A stretch of DNA of 64,000 nucleotides from NCBI GenBank assembly GCA_019351895.1, contig JABBOH010000016.1, forward strand, positions 34,952 to 98,951, written 5' to 3'. Under the pieces are notes generated by a model that was not told the DNA's origin, made no database searches, and worked only from the letters and a program-made list of their open reading frames with translations. This document shows positions 46,861-54,353 of the stretch, one piece after another; position 1 is the stretch's first letter; the number at the start of each line of letters is the position of its first letter. Made by a program: the position numbers and the translations under genes. This DNA is from Pseudomonadota bacterium (GTDB lineage: Bacteria > Pseudomonadota > Alphaproteobacteria > Acetobacterales > Acetobacteraceae).

Positions 46861-48009
46861 ATGGAGATTGCCCCCTATGCCGTCCGAGCGGAGACATCGC
46901 GCGGACGCCTGATATCCGAACCGTCCGGCGGCATGCGCAGCCCCTATCAGCGCGACCGCGATCGCGTCATCCACTCGACCGCCTTCCGCAAGCTGCAGTA
47001 CAAGACCCAGGTCTTCGTGAACCACGAAGGCGACTTCTTCCGTACGCGCCTGACGCACAGCCTGGAAGTGGCGCAGATCGCCCGCTCCATCGCGCGCGCG
47101 CTTGGGCTGGACGAGGATCTGACCGAGGCGCTGGCGCTGGCGCACGACCTCGGCCATCCGCCCTTCGGCCATACCGGCGAAACCGGACTAAATATGGCGC
47201 TCGAAGGCTTCGGCGGTTTCGACCACAATGCTCAAAGCCTTCGGATCGTGACGCTGCTGGAGGCGAGATATGCGGGCTTCGACGGGCTGAACCTCACTTG
47301 GGAGACGCTGGAGGGGTTGGTCAAACACAACGGGCCGATTGCGGCGCCGCGCGGATACGTCGCCGAATACGATGCCATCCATCCGCTCGATCTCGGGACC
47401 TACGCCTCCGCTGAAGCCCAGGTGGCCGCACTTGCGGATGACATCGCCTATCACAGCCACGACCTCGATGACGGGCTGCGTGCCCATTTGTTCACAGTCG
47501 ACGATATCGCGGCGCTGCCCGTCGTCGGTGACTGTCTGGCCGAGGCGCGCGGTCTTCTGCCCGACCTCGCAGCGGCCCGGTTGCGTCATGAGACGATCCG
47601 ACGCGTGCTGGATCGGCTGATCCGCGATGTTGTCGAGGAAAGTAGCGCCGCCCTGCGGCGGCTGGCGCCGCGCTCCGCTGACGACGTGCGCCGAGCCCCC
47701 GCAGCCGTGGTGGCGTTCAGCCCGGCGATGGCCGAGGCCAACCGCACGATAAAGGCCTTCCTGTTCAGCCACATGTACCGCCATTGGCGCGTCAACCGCA
47801 TGGCCGCGAAAGCGCGGCGGGTGACGGCGGCGCTCGCCGGGCTGCTGCTCGAGGATCCCAGCCTGCTTCCCGAGGAGTGGGGCGCGCGCGCCGGGCGGGC
47901 CGGCAGTCAACGCGCCGCCGAAACGGTGCGCGACTACATAGCCGGCATGACCGATCGCTATGCGCGGGAGGAATATCGGCGGTTGACCGACCTCGGCGTT
48001 CAAGGCTGA
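46861..48009 (+). CDS. dgt: Deoxyguanosinetriphosphate triphosphohydrolase-like protein
   Basis: A 382-residue HD-domain dNTPase that removes the triphosphate from dGTP or other dNTPs. The HD metal site is formed by His66 (RTRLTHSLEVAQIAR), His95-Asp96 (ALAHDLGHPPFGHTG) and a later Asp in LADDIAYHSHDLDDG. The conserved QRDRDRVIHSTAFRKLQYKT is near residue 30. I chose ATG 46861, which matches the family N-terminus; GTG 46831 in frame is an alternative. It is divergent from erpA and ends nine bases before argS. Confidence 0.92.
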   Translation: MEIAPYAVRAETSRGRLISEPSGGMRSPYQRDRDRVIHSTAFRKLQYKTQVFVNHEGDFFRTRLTHSLEVAQIARSIARALGLDEDLTEALALAHDLGHPPFGHTGETGLNMALEGFGGFDHNAQSLRIVTLLEARYAGFDGLNLTWETLEGLVKHNGPIAAPRGYVAEYDAIHPLDLGTYASAEAQVAALADDIAYHSHDLDDGLRAHLFTVDDIAALPVVGDCLAEARGLLPDLAAARLRHETIRRVLDRLIRDVVEESSAALRRLAPRSADDVRRAPAAVVAFSPAMAEANRTIKAFLFSHMYRHWRVNRMAAKARRVTAALAGLLLEDPSLLPEEWGARAGRAGSQRAAETVRDYIAGMTDRYAREEYRRLTDLGVQG

Positions 48010-48017
48010 TACGGACC

Positions 48018-49805
48018 ATGAGCCAGAATCTGTTTGCTGTCATGCGAGATCATGTGGTGGAGGCGCTTCGCGCGCTGCTGCCCCAACTCACACCCGAGCA
48101 CCTGATCCGTGTGGAGGTTACGCCGGCCCGGGATCCGGCGCATGGCGACATGGCGACCAACGCCGCCATGGTCGCGGCCAAGCCTGCCGGGCAGAACCCG
48201 CGCGCGCTCGCTCAGTCGCTGGCCGAGAGGCTGACCGCGCATCCGCTGCTGCAAAGTGCTGAGCCCGCGGGCCCCGGCTTCGTCAATCTGCGGCTGAACG
48301 CCTCCGCGCTGCTCGACCAGATCCCGGTGATCCTGCGCGCGGCAGAGGGCTACGGCGACGGGACAGTCGGCGCGGGCGTGCGCGTCAATGTGGAATACGT
48401 CTCGGCCAATCCCACGGGTCCGATGCATATCGGCCACTGCCGGGGCGCGGTGGTCGGCGACGCGCTCGCCGCCGTCATGGCCAAGGCCGGCTACGAGGTG
48501 ACGACCGAATACTACGTCAACGATGCGGGAGGGCAGGTGCAGGCGCTCGCCTGGGCTGCCTACTGGCGCTACCTGCAGGCGATCGGCAGCACGATCACCG
48601 CGGAAGAGTTCGATGCCGCGACGCCGACCGGCCTGCAATATCGCGGCGAGTATCTCATCCCCGTCGGCCGATCGCTTTACGAGCACTTCGGAACGACGCT
48701 CGCGACTGCCGATCTCGCAATCGCCGATCCATCCCTCTGGTTCGGGCCGGTGCGCGACCGGGCGCTCTCCATGATGATGGCGGAAATTCGCGAGGATCTG
48801 GCGCTTCTCGGTGTGCGCCAGGACGTTTTTTCGTCGGAACGGGCGCTGCTGGAGAGTGGCGCCGTCGATCGGGCCATCGCGGAACTCGATGCGAAGGGCC
48901 TCATCTACGAGGGCGTGCTGGAGCCGCCGAAGGGCAAGGCGCCGGATGATTGGGAGCCGCGCCCGCAGACGCTGTTCCGGGCGACCGAGTTCGGCGACGA
49001 CGTGGACCGCCCGCTCCGGAAGTCGGACGGCTCCAACACGTATTTCGCCAACGACATCGCCTATCACGCGGACAAGATTGCACGCGGCTCGGACGTGCTG
49101 ATCGACGTATGGGGCGCCGATCACGGCGGCTACGTGTCGCGCATGAAAGCGGTCGTGAAGGCAGTGTCCGATGGACGCGTGCCGCTCGAGATCGTGCTGT
49201 GTCAGATCGTGCATGTGATGCGCGGCGGTCAGCCGGTGCGCATGTCGAAACGGGCCGGCACCTTCGTGACGCTGCGCGACTTGCTGGACGAGGTCGGGCG
49301 GGATGCTGTGCGCTTCACCATGCTCATGCGCAAATCCGACGCGCAGATGGAGTTCGACCTCGACCAGGCGGTGGCGCAGACGCGGGAGAATCCCGTCTTC
49401 TACGTCCAGTACGCCCATGCCCGTTGCCGCAGCGTGCTGCGCGCCGCGGGCGAGAGCCTGGGTGCTGCTGCAGTCACGCCCGAGGCTTTGGCGGAGGCGG
49501 ATCTCACAGGGCTCGATGACCCGCAGGAACTGGCATTGATCCGGCGGTTGATTGCCTGGCCGCGTCTGGTGGAGGGCGCGGCGATGGCGCGTGAACCGCA
49601 CCGGGTCGCGTTCTTTCTCTATGACTTAGCCGGCGAATTTCATATGCTGTGGAACAAGGGCCGGGACGACTCGACGCTACGGTTTCTCCAGGCCGGGGAC
49701 GAGGCCGGGACGCGGGCGCGTCTTGCTCTGGTGGCGGCGACGGCCATCGTCATCCGCTCGGGCCTCTATGTTCTGGGGGTGACCCCCGCAGAGGAGATGC
49801 GCTGA
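48018..49805 (+). CDS. argS: Arginyl-tRNA synthetase
   Basis: A 595-residue class I aminoacyl-tRNA synthetase. It has the HIGH motif (residues 137-140 in NPTGPMHIGHCRG), a KMSKS-like RMSKRAGTFV, the N-terminal ArgRS-specific domain (LFAVMRDHVVEALRAL onward) and a C-terminal DALR anticodon-binding domain. ATG 48018 follows the dgt stop by eight bases. The frame is open far upstream but only inside dgt. The SPOR gene starts at the base after its stop, so the two are likely coupled. Confidence 0.97.
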   Translation: MSQNLFAVMRDHVVEALRALLPQLTPEHLIRVEVTPARDPAHGDMATNAAMVAAKPAGQNPRALAQSLAERLTAHPLLQSAEPAGPGFVNLRLNASALLDQIPVILRAAEGYGDGTVGAGVRVNVEYVSANPTGPMHIGHCRGAVVGDALAAVMAKAGYEVTTEYYVNDAGGQVQALAWAAYWRYLQAIGSTITAEEFDAATPTGLQYRGEYLIPVGRSLYEHFGTTLATADLAIADPSLWFGPVRDRALSMMMAEIREDLALLGVRQDVFSSERALLESGAVDRAIAELDAKGLIYEGVLEPPKGKAPDDWEPRPQTLFRATEFGDDVDRPLRKSDGSNTYFANDIAYHADKIARGSDVLIDVWGADHGGYVSRMKAVVKAVSDGRVPLEIVLCQIVHVMRGGQPVRMSKRAGTFVTLRDLLDEVGRDAVRFTMLMRKSDAQMEFDLDQAVAQTRENPVFYVQYAHARCRSVLRAAGESLGAAAVTPEALAEADLTGLDDPQELALIRRLIAWPRLVEGAAMAREPHRVAFFLYDLAGEFHMLWNKGRDDSTLRFLQAGDEAGTRARLALVAATAIVIRSGLYVLGVTPAEEMR

Positions 49806-50624
49806 ATGTTGCAGGACGATCTTCGCATTCCGCCGCCGGGCTACCGATCCTCTCCGCAGCGTCGCGCCGCCGAATCGCGCCGGATGCTGATGGCGGCAGG
49901 TGGCGTCGGCGGCGTTCTGGTGCTTGCGATCCTTGCCTACTTCGTCGCTTCGGGCGGGGGCTCGGGCAGCGTACCGGTGATCGAGCCGCCCGTCGGGCCT
50001 GTGAAGGTTAAGCCCCTCAATCCTGGTGGTCTGCAGATCAACAGCCAGACCAGCGCGGCGATGGGCGGCTCGGGGGCAGATGCGACCCTGGCGCCAGGAC
50101 CGGAGGTGCCTGATCCCGCGGCGCTCGCAGCCGCCGCCAAGCAGGAGCAGGCCAGCCAGCCTGCTCCCCATGAAGCCCCGACAGCGTCTGCCGCTCCGGC
50201 TCCGGCGGCTGTTGCCGTCCCTTCGATTGCCGAAACGCCTGCACCCGCCGCGCAAGGCCAGGCCCACCAGGCCGCCATGAACGTTCCGCCCCCATCGCCC
50301 GTACCTTCATCGGCGACGGCATCGACCCGGAACCTCGCGCAGGAATACAAGCCGCCTCCGCCCCACTCCGTCGGTCATGGGAGCGTGCGCGTGCAGCTTG
50401 CGGCGCTCGACAGCCGGCAAGCGGCTGTGCGGGAATGGGATCGTCTGACGCATCGCATGCCGTCGCTGTTCGACGGGCGGCAGCCACTTTTCGTCGAGGC
50501 GCATGTCGACGGCCACACCTTTTGGCGCGTTCGCACCACAGGCTTCGCGTCCCAGGCCGAGGCGTCGCATTTCTGTGAGGCCGTTCGCGCCAAGGGGGCC
50601 GCCTGCACGGTGGCGGCATTCTGA
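49806..50624 (+). CDS. SPOR domain-containing protein
   Basis: A 272-residue single-pass inner-membrane protein. A cytoplasmic N-terminus with a positively charged stretch is followed by one membrane helix (about residues 29-48, GGVGGVLVLAILAYFVA), a long Pro/Ala-rich periplasmic linker and a C-terminal SPOR domain (about 195-272, VRVQLAALDSRQAAVREWDR). SPOR domains bind denuded glycan strands at the division septum, so a role in cell division or cell-wall remodelling is probable. It lies between argS and nagZ, the usual alphaproteobacterial position. Confidence 0.88.
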   Translation: MLQDDLRIPPPGYRSSPQRRAAESRRMLMAAGGVGGVLVLAILAYFVASGGGSGSVPVIEPPVGPVKVKPLNPGGLQINSQTSAAMGGSGADATLAPGPEVPDPAALAAAAKQEQASQPAPHEAPTASAAPAPAAVAVPSIAETPAPAAQGQAHQAAMNVPPPSPVPSSATASTRNLAQEYKPPPPHSVGHGSVRVQLAALDSRQAAVREWDRLTHRMPSLFDGRQPLFVEAHVDGHTFWRVRTTGFASQAEASHFCEAVRAKGAACTVAAF

Positions 50625-50647
50625 CGTCTGGACCGCAGCCCACGTCG

Positions 50648-51646
50648 TTGAAGCCCGCGATCCTCGGCATTTCCGGGCCGGCGCTGACGCCGGATGAGGC
50701 TGCCCTGTTCCGCCGGCTGCCGCCCGCCGGCGTGATCCTGTTTGGCCGGAACATCGTCGACCCGCCGCAGCTCGCGAAGCTGATGGCCACCCTGCGGGCT
50801 GTGCTTTCGCCGGATGCCGTTCTCATGGTCGATCAGGAAGGGGGGCGGGTCGCTCGGCTCCGTCCGCCACATTGGGCGGCGCATCCTGCAGCGGGCGTGA
50901 TCGGCGCGTTGTACGACCGAAGCCCGGCAGCCGGCCTGCGCGCCGCTTGGCTGCATGGAGCCGCGATCGGTGCCGAGTGCCGTGCCGCCGGCTTAGATAT
51001 GGTCGCGGCACCAGTGCTGGACCTCGCCGTGCCCGGACAGGATCGCATCGTCGGCGACCGAAGTTTTGGCGCCGATCCCGCGGCAGTTGCCGCGTTGGGC
51101 CTCGCCATGGCGGAGGGGCTGGAGGCTGGCGGCGTGATCCCTGTCGCCAAGCATGTGCCGGGCCACGGGCGCGCCCGGGTCGACAGCCATATCGGCTTGC
51201 CCCGCGTGGCGGCGGAGGGGCCCCAGTGGTCCGCGGACATCGCCCCGTTTCGCCAGACGGCCGGGCGTATTCCCTGTATGATGACGGCCCACATTCTCTA
51301 CGAGGGGTTGGATGACGACCGTCCCGGCACGCTTTCACCGATCATCGTGCAGACAGTGATCCGCGAGGCGATCGGCTTCCATGGTTTGCTGCTGTCGGAC
51401 GATCTGGCGATGAATGCGCTCGCGGGCACGCCCCTCTTGCGCGCCGAAGCGGCCCTGGCGGCAGGGTGCGACATTGCCCTCTACTGCCCGGGTGACGCCG
51501 CCGGCAACGCGGCCATCCTTGATGCTCTCGCCGACGATGTGGGCCTCGCCCAGCGTCTTCGCGGGTTGCGGCCGGAGCATGTCCCCGCGCCCGACTTGGT
51601 GGCCTGGCTCGCCGAGCGCGCCGCACTGCTGGAGACCGGGCGATGA
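50648..51646 (+). CDS. nagZ: Beta-N-acetylhexosaminidase NagZ
   Basis: A 332-residue family 3 glycoside hydrolase that removes GlcNAc from anhydro-muropeptides in cytoplasmic peptidoglycan recycling. The family-3 loop KHVPGHGRARVDSH (residues 168-181) carries the catalytic His and the nucleophile Asp is in LLLSDDLAMNAL (251 or 252). The DQEGGRVARLRPP block matches the substrate-binding region. The start is TTG 50648. It overlaps the next gene by four bases (ATGA type). Confidence 0.93.
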   Translation: MKPAILGISGPALTPDEAALFRRLPPAGVILFGRNIVDPPQLAKLMATLRAVLSPDAVLMVDQEGGRVARLRPPHWAAHPAAGVIGALYDRSPAAGLRAAWLHGAAIGAECRAAGLDMVAAPVLDLAVPGQDRIVGDRSFGADPAAVAALGLAMAEGLEAGGVIPVAKHVPGHGRARVDSHIGLPRVAAEGPQWSADIAPFRQTAGRIPCMMTAHILYEGLDDDRPGTLSPIIVQTVIREAIGFHGLLLSDDLAMNALAGTPLLRAEAALAAGCDIALYCPGDAAGNAAILDALADDVGLAQRLRGLRPEHVPAPDLVAWLAERAALLETGR

Positions 51647-52344
51647 GCGGCGTGCTTCTCGAAATTCTGCTCGGCGCCGCCGCGGCGATCCTTGCGATCA
51701 CGCTGCACGAGGCGGCGCACGGCTATGCCGCCTGGGCGCTTGGCGACGACACCGCGAAGCTTGCGGGGCGCCTCTCGCTCAATCCGATCCGGCATATCGA
51801 CCGGGTCGGCACGATCATTCTCCCGGGCATTCTGCTGATCGGGCAGCTCATCACGATCGGCCGCGTCGAATTCATGTTTGGCTGGGCCAAACCCGTACCG
51901 GTGGCGGCATGGCGGTTCCGCGACCCCCGCCGCGGCATGGCGCTGGTCGCAGCGGCGGGACCCGGGATGAACTTCCTTCTCGCATGGCTCGGCGCGCTTG
52001 GCGGGTGGCTGTTGCCCTATGTCTCGCCGCGGGCGATGGCACCTAGCGCGACCTTCATCCAGGACTTCATCCTCGCCAACGTCGTGCTTGGTTTGTTCAA
52101 TCTGCTGCCGATCCCGCCGCTCGATGGCGGCCGCATCGTCGTCGGTCTGCTTCCGCTGCGTTTCGCGCAGCAATGGGCGCGGATGGAGCGCGCGGGCATC
52201 GCGATCGTGCTGCTGCTGATCTTCATCGTGCCGACGGCCGCCCGCCAGATGGGCTGGCAGTTCGACCCGATCGGCACTTTGCTGAACCGCGTCGTGCCCT
52301 GGACGATGCGCCTCGTTTTTAATCTCGCCGGCCAAAGTGTCTGA
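51643..52344 (+). CDS. Site-2 protease family protein (M50)
   Basis: A 233-residue membrane-embedded zinc metallopeptidase. The zinc motif HEAAH (residues 22-26) lies in the first helix and NLLPIPPLDGGRIV supplies the third metal ligand in a later helix. There is no PDZ domain, unlike RseP earlier in the window, so this belongs to the small M50 group. Substrate unknown. It overlaps both nagZ (four bases) and scpA (eight bases), suggesting one operon. Confidence 0.92.
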   Translation: MSGVLLEILLGAAAAILAITLHEAAHGYAAWALGDDTAKLAGRLSLNPIRHIDRVGTIILPGILLIGQLITIGRVEFMFGWAKPVPVAAWRFRDPRRGMALVAAAGPGMNFLLAWLGALGGWLLPYVSPRAMAPSATFIQDFILANVVLGLFNLLPIPPLDGGRIVVGLLPLRFAQQWARMERAGIAIVLLLIFIVPTAARQMGWQFDPIGTLLNRVVPWTMRLVFNLAGQSV

Positions 52345-53110
52345 GGCCCCGGCCGAGATCGAGGCCGACAGCCACAGCCTTGTCGTGCGGCTTGAGGGGT
52401 TCGAGGGGCCGCTCGATCTGCTGCTCGAACTGGCGCGCAGCCAGAAGCTCGACCTCGCGAATATCTCGATCCTCGCCCTCGTCGACCAGTATCTCGCGAT
52501 CATCGAGGGGGCGCGGCGGATCAGGCTGGAGCTGGCGGCTGATTGGCTGGTGATGGCCGCTTGGCTCGCATGGCTCAAGTCGCGGCTGCTGGTGCCCGCA
52601 GGCGTCGAGGAGGCCGAGGATACCGAGCAGCTTGCCGAGACTCTGGCGGGGCGGCTCGCGGAACTGCAAGCAATGCGACGAGCCGCGCAATGGCTGGGTG
52701 CGCGACCTCTGCTGGGACTCGATGTCTTCGCCCGGGGCATGCCCGAGGATCTGACCGAGACCGACCGCTCGGGTCTGCGGCTCGACCTGCCCGGGCTGTT
52801 GCGCGGCCATATCGCCGCCCTGAGGCGGCAGGCGGCGACCCGCCGTTACGTGCCGCGGCCGATGCTGTGGTGGAGCGTGCAGGATGCGCTGCGCCGGCTC
52901 GGCGCGATGATGGGGCAGGCGCCGGATTGGACGGAGCTGCAACGATTTCTACCCGAGGCCCCGTTGGCCGAGCCGCTGGCGCGCCGCGCAGCGGTCGCCA
53001 GCACCCTGCTCGCCGGCCTCGAAATGGCGCGCAGCGGCGCCATCGACCTCCGTCAGGAGGAGAGCTTCGGCCCGATCATGATACGGCGGGGATCGGGCTC
53101 CCCGGCGTAG
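52337..53110 (+). CDS. scpA: Segregation and condensation protein A
   Basis: ScpA is the kleisin that bridges SMC heads and binds ScpB in chromosome segregation. The 257-residue product has the N-terminal helical domain (FEGPLDLLLELARSQKLDLA), the SMC-binding motif LADWLVMAAWLAWLKSRLL and a C-terminal winged-helix domain ending LRQEESFGPIMIRR, which is where the family normally ends. In alphaproteobacteria scpB usually follows at once; here the next gene is on the opposite strand and phage-like. The last 35 bases overlap that gene tail to tail. Confidence 0.92.
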   Translation: MSEAPAEIEADSHSLVVRLEGFEGPLDLLLELARSQKLDLANISILALVDQYLAIIEGARRIRLELAADWLVMAAWLAWLKSRLLVPAGVEEAEDTEQLAETLAGRLAELQAMRRAAQWLGARPLLGLDVFARGMPEDLTETDRSGLRLDLPGLLRGHIAALRRQAATRRYVPRPMLWWSVQDALRRLGAMMGQAPDWTELQRFLPEAPLAEPLARRAAVASTLLAGLEMARSGAIDLRQEESFGPIMIRRGSGSPA

Positions 53111-53513
53111 CGGCTGACGGCGCGGGCGCGAGAGGCAGCGCGACGACGGGCGTTGACGCTGTGACATGCAACGCGGCTCCGAGGCGGGCGGCTGCCTTCT
53201 GCGCGATGACGGCGTCGGTGAGGCTGAAATGGCTGACCGCGTCCGGTGCCGCCTGCTTCACGTAGCCGACCATGGCTGCGAGCGCCGCGCTCTTCACGGT
53301 CACGTCGCCGAGGCGCGCATCGCCGGCTGCCTCAGCCATTTGCAGACCCATGCCGACCGCGGTGTCGAGAGCCGACGTGATTGCGGCGCGATGGCTCTGG
53401 TCGAGGTTGAGCTTGAGCATCGTGCTGAGTTTCAGCACGATGATCGGCGCGCAGGCGGCGAGAATGGCGGAGGCAAGAGTCGCCGCCGCATCTACGAAGA
53501 TCGAGAGGTTCAT
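53076..53513 (-). CDS. Putative phage holin-like protein
   Basis: A 145-residue protein with one clear N-terminal membrane segment (about residues 8-28, DAAATLASAILAACAPIIVL) and a helical soluble rest, ending in a Pro/Ala-rich tail. The size, single membrane segment and place at the end of the phage block suggest an LLH-type phage holin, but the match is weak. ATG 53513 has AGGAAAT upstream; the longer frame to 53552 is less likely. It overlaps the scpA 3' end by 35 bases tail to tail, so this is the element's boundary. Confidence 0.5.
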   Translation of the reverse strand: MNLSIFVDAAATLASAILAACAPIIVLKLSTMLKLNLDQSHRAAITSALDTAVGMGLQMAEAAGDARLGDVTVKSAALAAMVGYVKQAAPDAVSHFSLTDAVIAQKAAARLGAALHVTASTPVVALPLAPAPSAATPGSPIPAVS

Positions 53514-53622
53514 GCTGATTTCCTGTTGTGTTGGAAACTCATCGCGAGGCACGAGCGCGACGAAGCGCTGCCTCGGCTGCCGCGGAAACTGCTTCCCTCA
53601 ACGGGGCTGTTCATTCAATACT

Positions 53623-53651
53623 TTGAACTACAGTACGAGACCGGCTACTAT
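53623..53651 (+). promoter_or_regulatory. Sigma-70-type promoter inside the phage block
   Basis: TTGAAC (53623-53628), a 17-base spacer and TACTAT (53646-53651) make a good -35/-10 pair reading right, against the direction of the phage genes. It sits in the most AT-rich part of the block. Seventeen bases after the -10 is an ATG at 53668 with GGAGA seven bases before it. Confidence 0.6.
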
Positions 53652-53704
53652 TTTGGAGAATCAACCGATGTTTCAAAAAGTGCGGACGTGGTCCGTCGAC
53701 CGAT

Positions 53705-53848
53705 GTGAGCAAGATCATTCGGGCGGCGATCAACGAGGAATGGGCGACCGCCGCTCGGTTCGGGCATCTCGACCAGTGCGCGACGCGGGAACTCGGCGAC
53801 ATCCTGGCGCGCGAACCGGTCTTGCTTGCTTCCATCGTTTTTGGATGA
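53705..53848 (+). CDS. Small 47-residue protein, possible frameshifted gene
   Basis: The frame GTG 53705 to TGA 53846-53848 reads SKIIRAAINEEWATAARFGH and continues LDQCATRELGDILAREP, a plausible amphipathic helical protein. It lies after a promoter on the opposite strand to its neighbours. GTG 53705 has no Shine-Dalgarno. A well-placed ATG with GGAGA at 53668 is out of frame by one base and reads FQKVRTWSVDR before losing sense. So either the gene starts at GTG, or it carries a one-base frameshift, or it uses programmed frameshifting near 53700. No family recognised. Confidence 0.45.
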   Translation: MSKIIRAAINEEWATAARFGHLDQCATRELGDILAREPVLLASIVFG

Positions 53849-53874
53849 TCGTTCAACTTATAGGCTGGAGGCCT

Positions 53875-54330
53875 TCATCGGACTGCCAGTGACGTTCCGA
53901 TCTTCTCAATCATCTGGCTGAGCGCTGCGAGATGCGCTTCAATGGCCGGCAGCCGGTCGACCTTATGGGCGATCTTCGCGAACTCGGTCCGCGTCTCTGC
54001 TTTGAATTCAATGAGCGTGGCCGCCAGCCTCTGTTCGACAGCTGCGAGTTCTGGTTTCGTGGCGCTCGCATCCCGTAACTGATTCACCTGCTGCTGCAAC
54101 GACTGGATGACGGCTTGCAACGCCGTCGCCATCTCCTGACGTGATTTCGATTCCTGCGTCTGAATTTTGTCCAGCCCCCGCTCGCTGAGCGATTCCAGAA
54201 CCTCGATGTCACGTTTTGTCTCGGATCGCAGCCGCGCGCTCTGGCCGACCAGCCAGGCCAGCGCGGATGAGTAGAGCGCGAAGACCGTGACCGTTACGGT
54301 AATCATCCCGACCCAGTCGTTGGGGCTCAT
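53875..54330 (-). CDS. Phage-block membrane protein with coiled coil
   Basis: A 151-residue protein with one membrane segment near the N-terminus (GMITVTVTVFALYSSALAWL, about residues 8-27), then a long helical, charged region with heptad-like spacing (LQAVIQSLQQQVNQLRDASA and onward). ATG 54330 has GGAGA upstream. The layout resembles small phage lysis accessory or tail-anchoring proteins but I recognise no family. It lies between the esterase fibre and the holin-like gene on the same strand. Confidence 0.55.
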   Translation of the reverse strand: MSPNDWVGMITVTVTVFALYSSALAWLVGQSARLRSETKRDIEVLESLSERGLDKIQTQESKSRQEMATALQAVIQSLQQQVNQLRDASATKPELAAVEQRLAATLIEFKAETRTEFAKIAHKVDRLPAIEAHLAALSQMIEKIGTSLAVR

Positions 54331-54353
54331 GGTGGTCTCCGTGCCGCCTGGGA

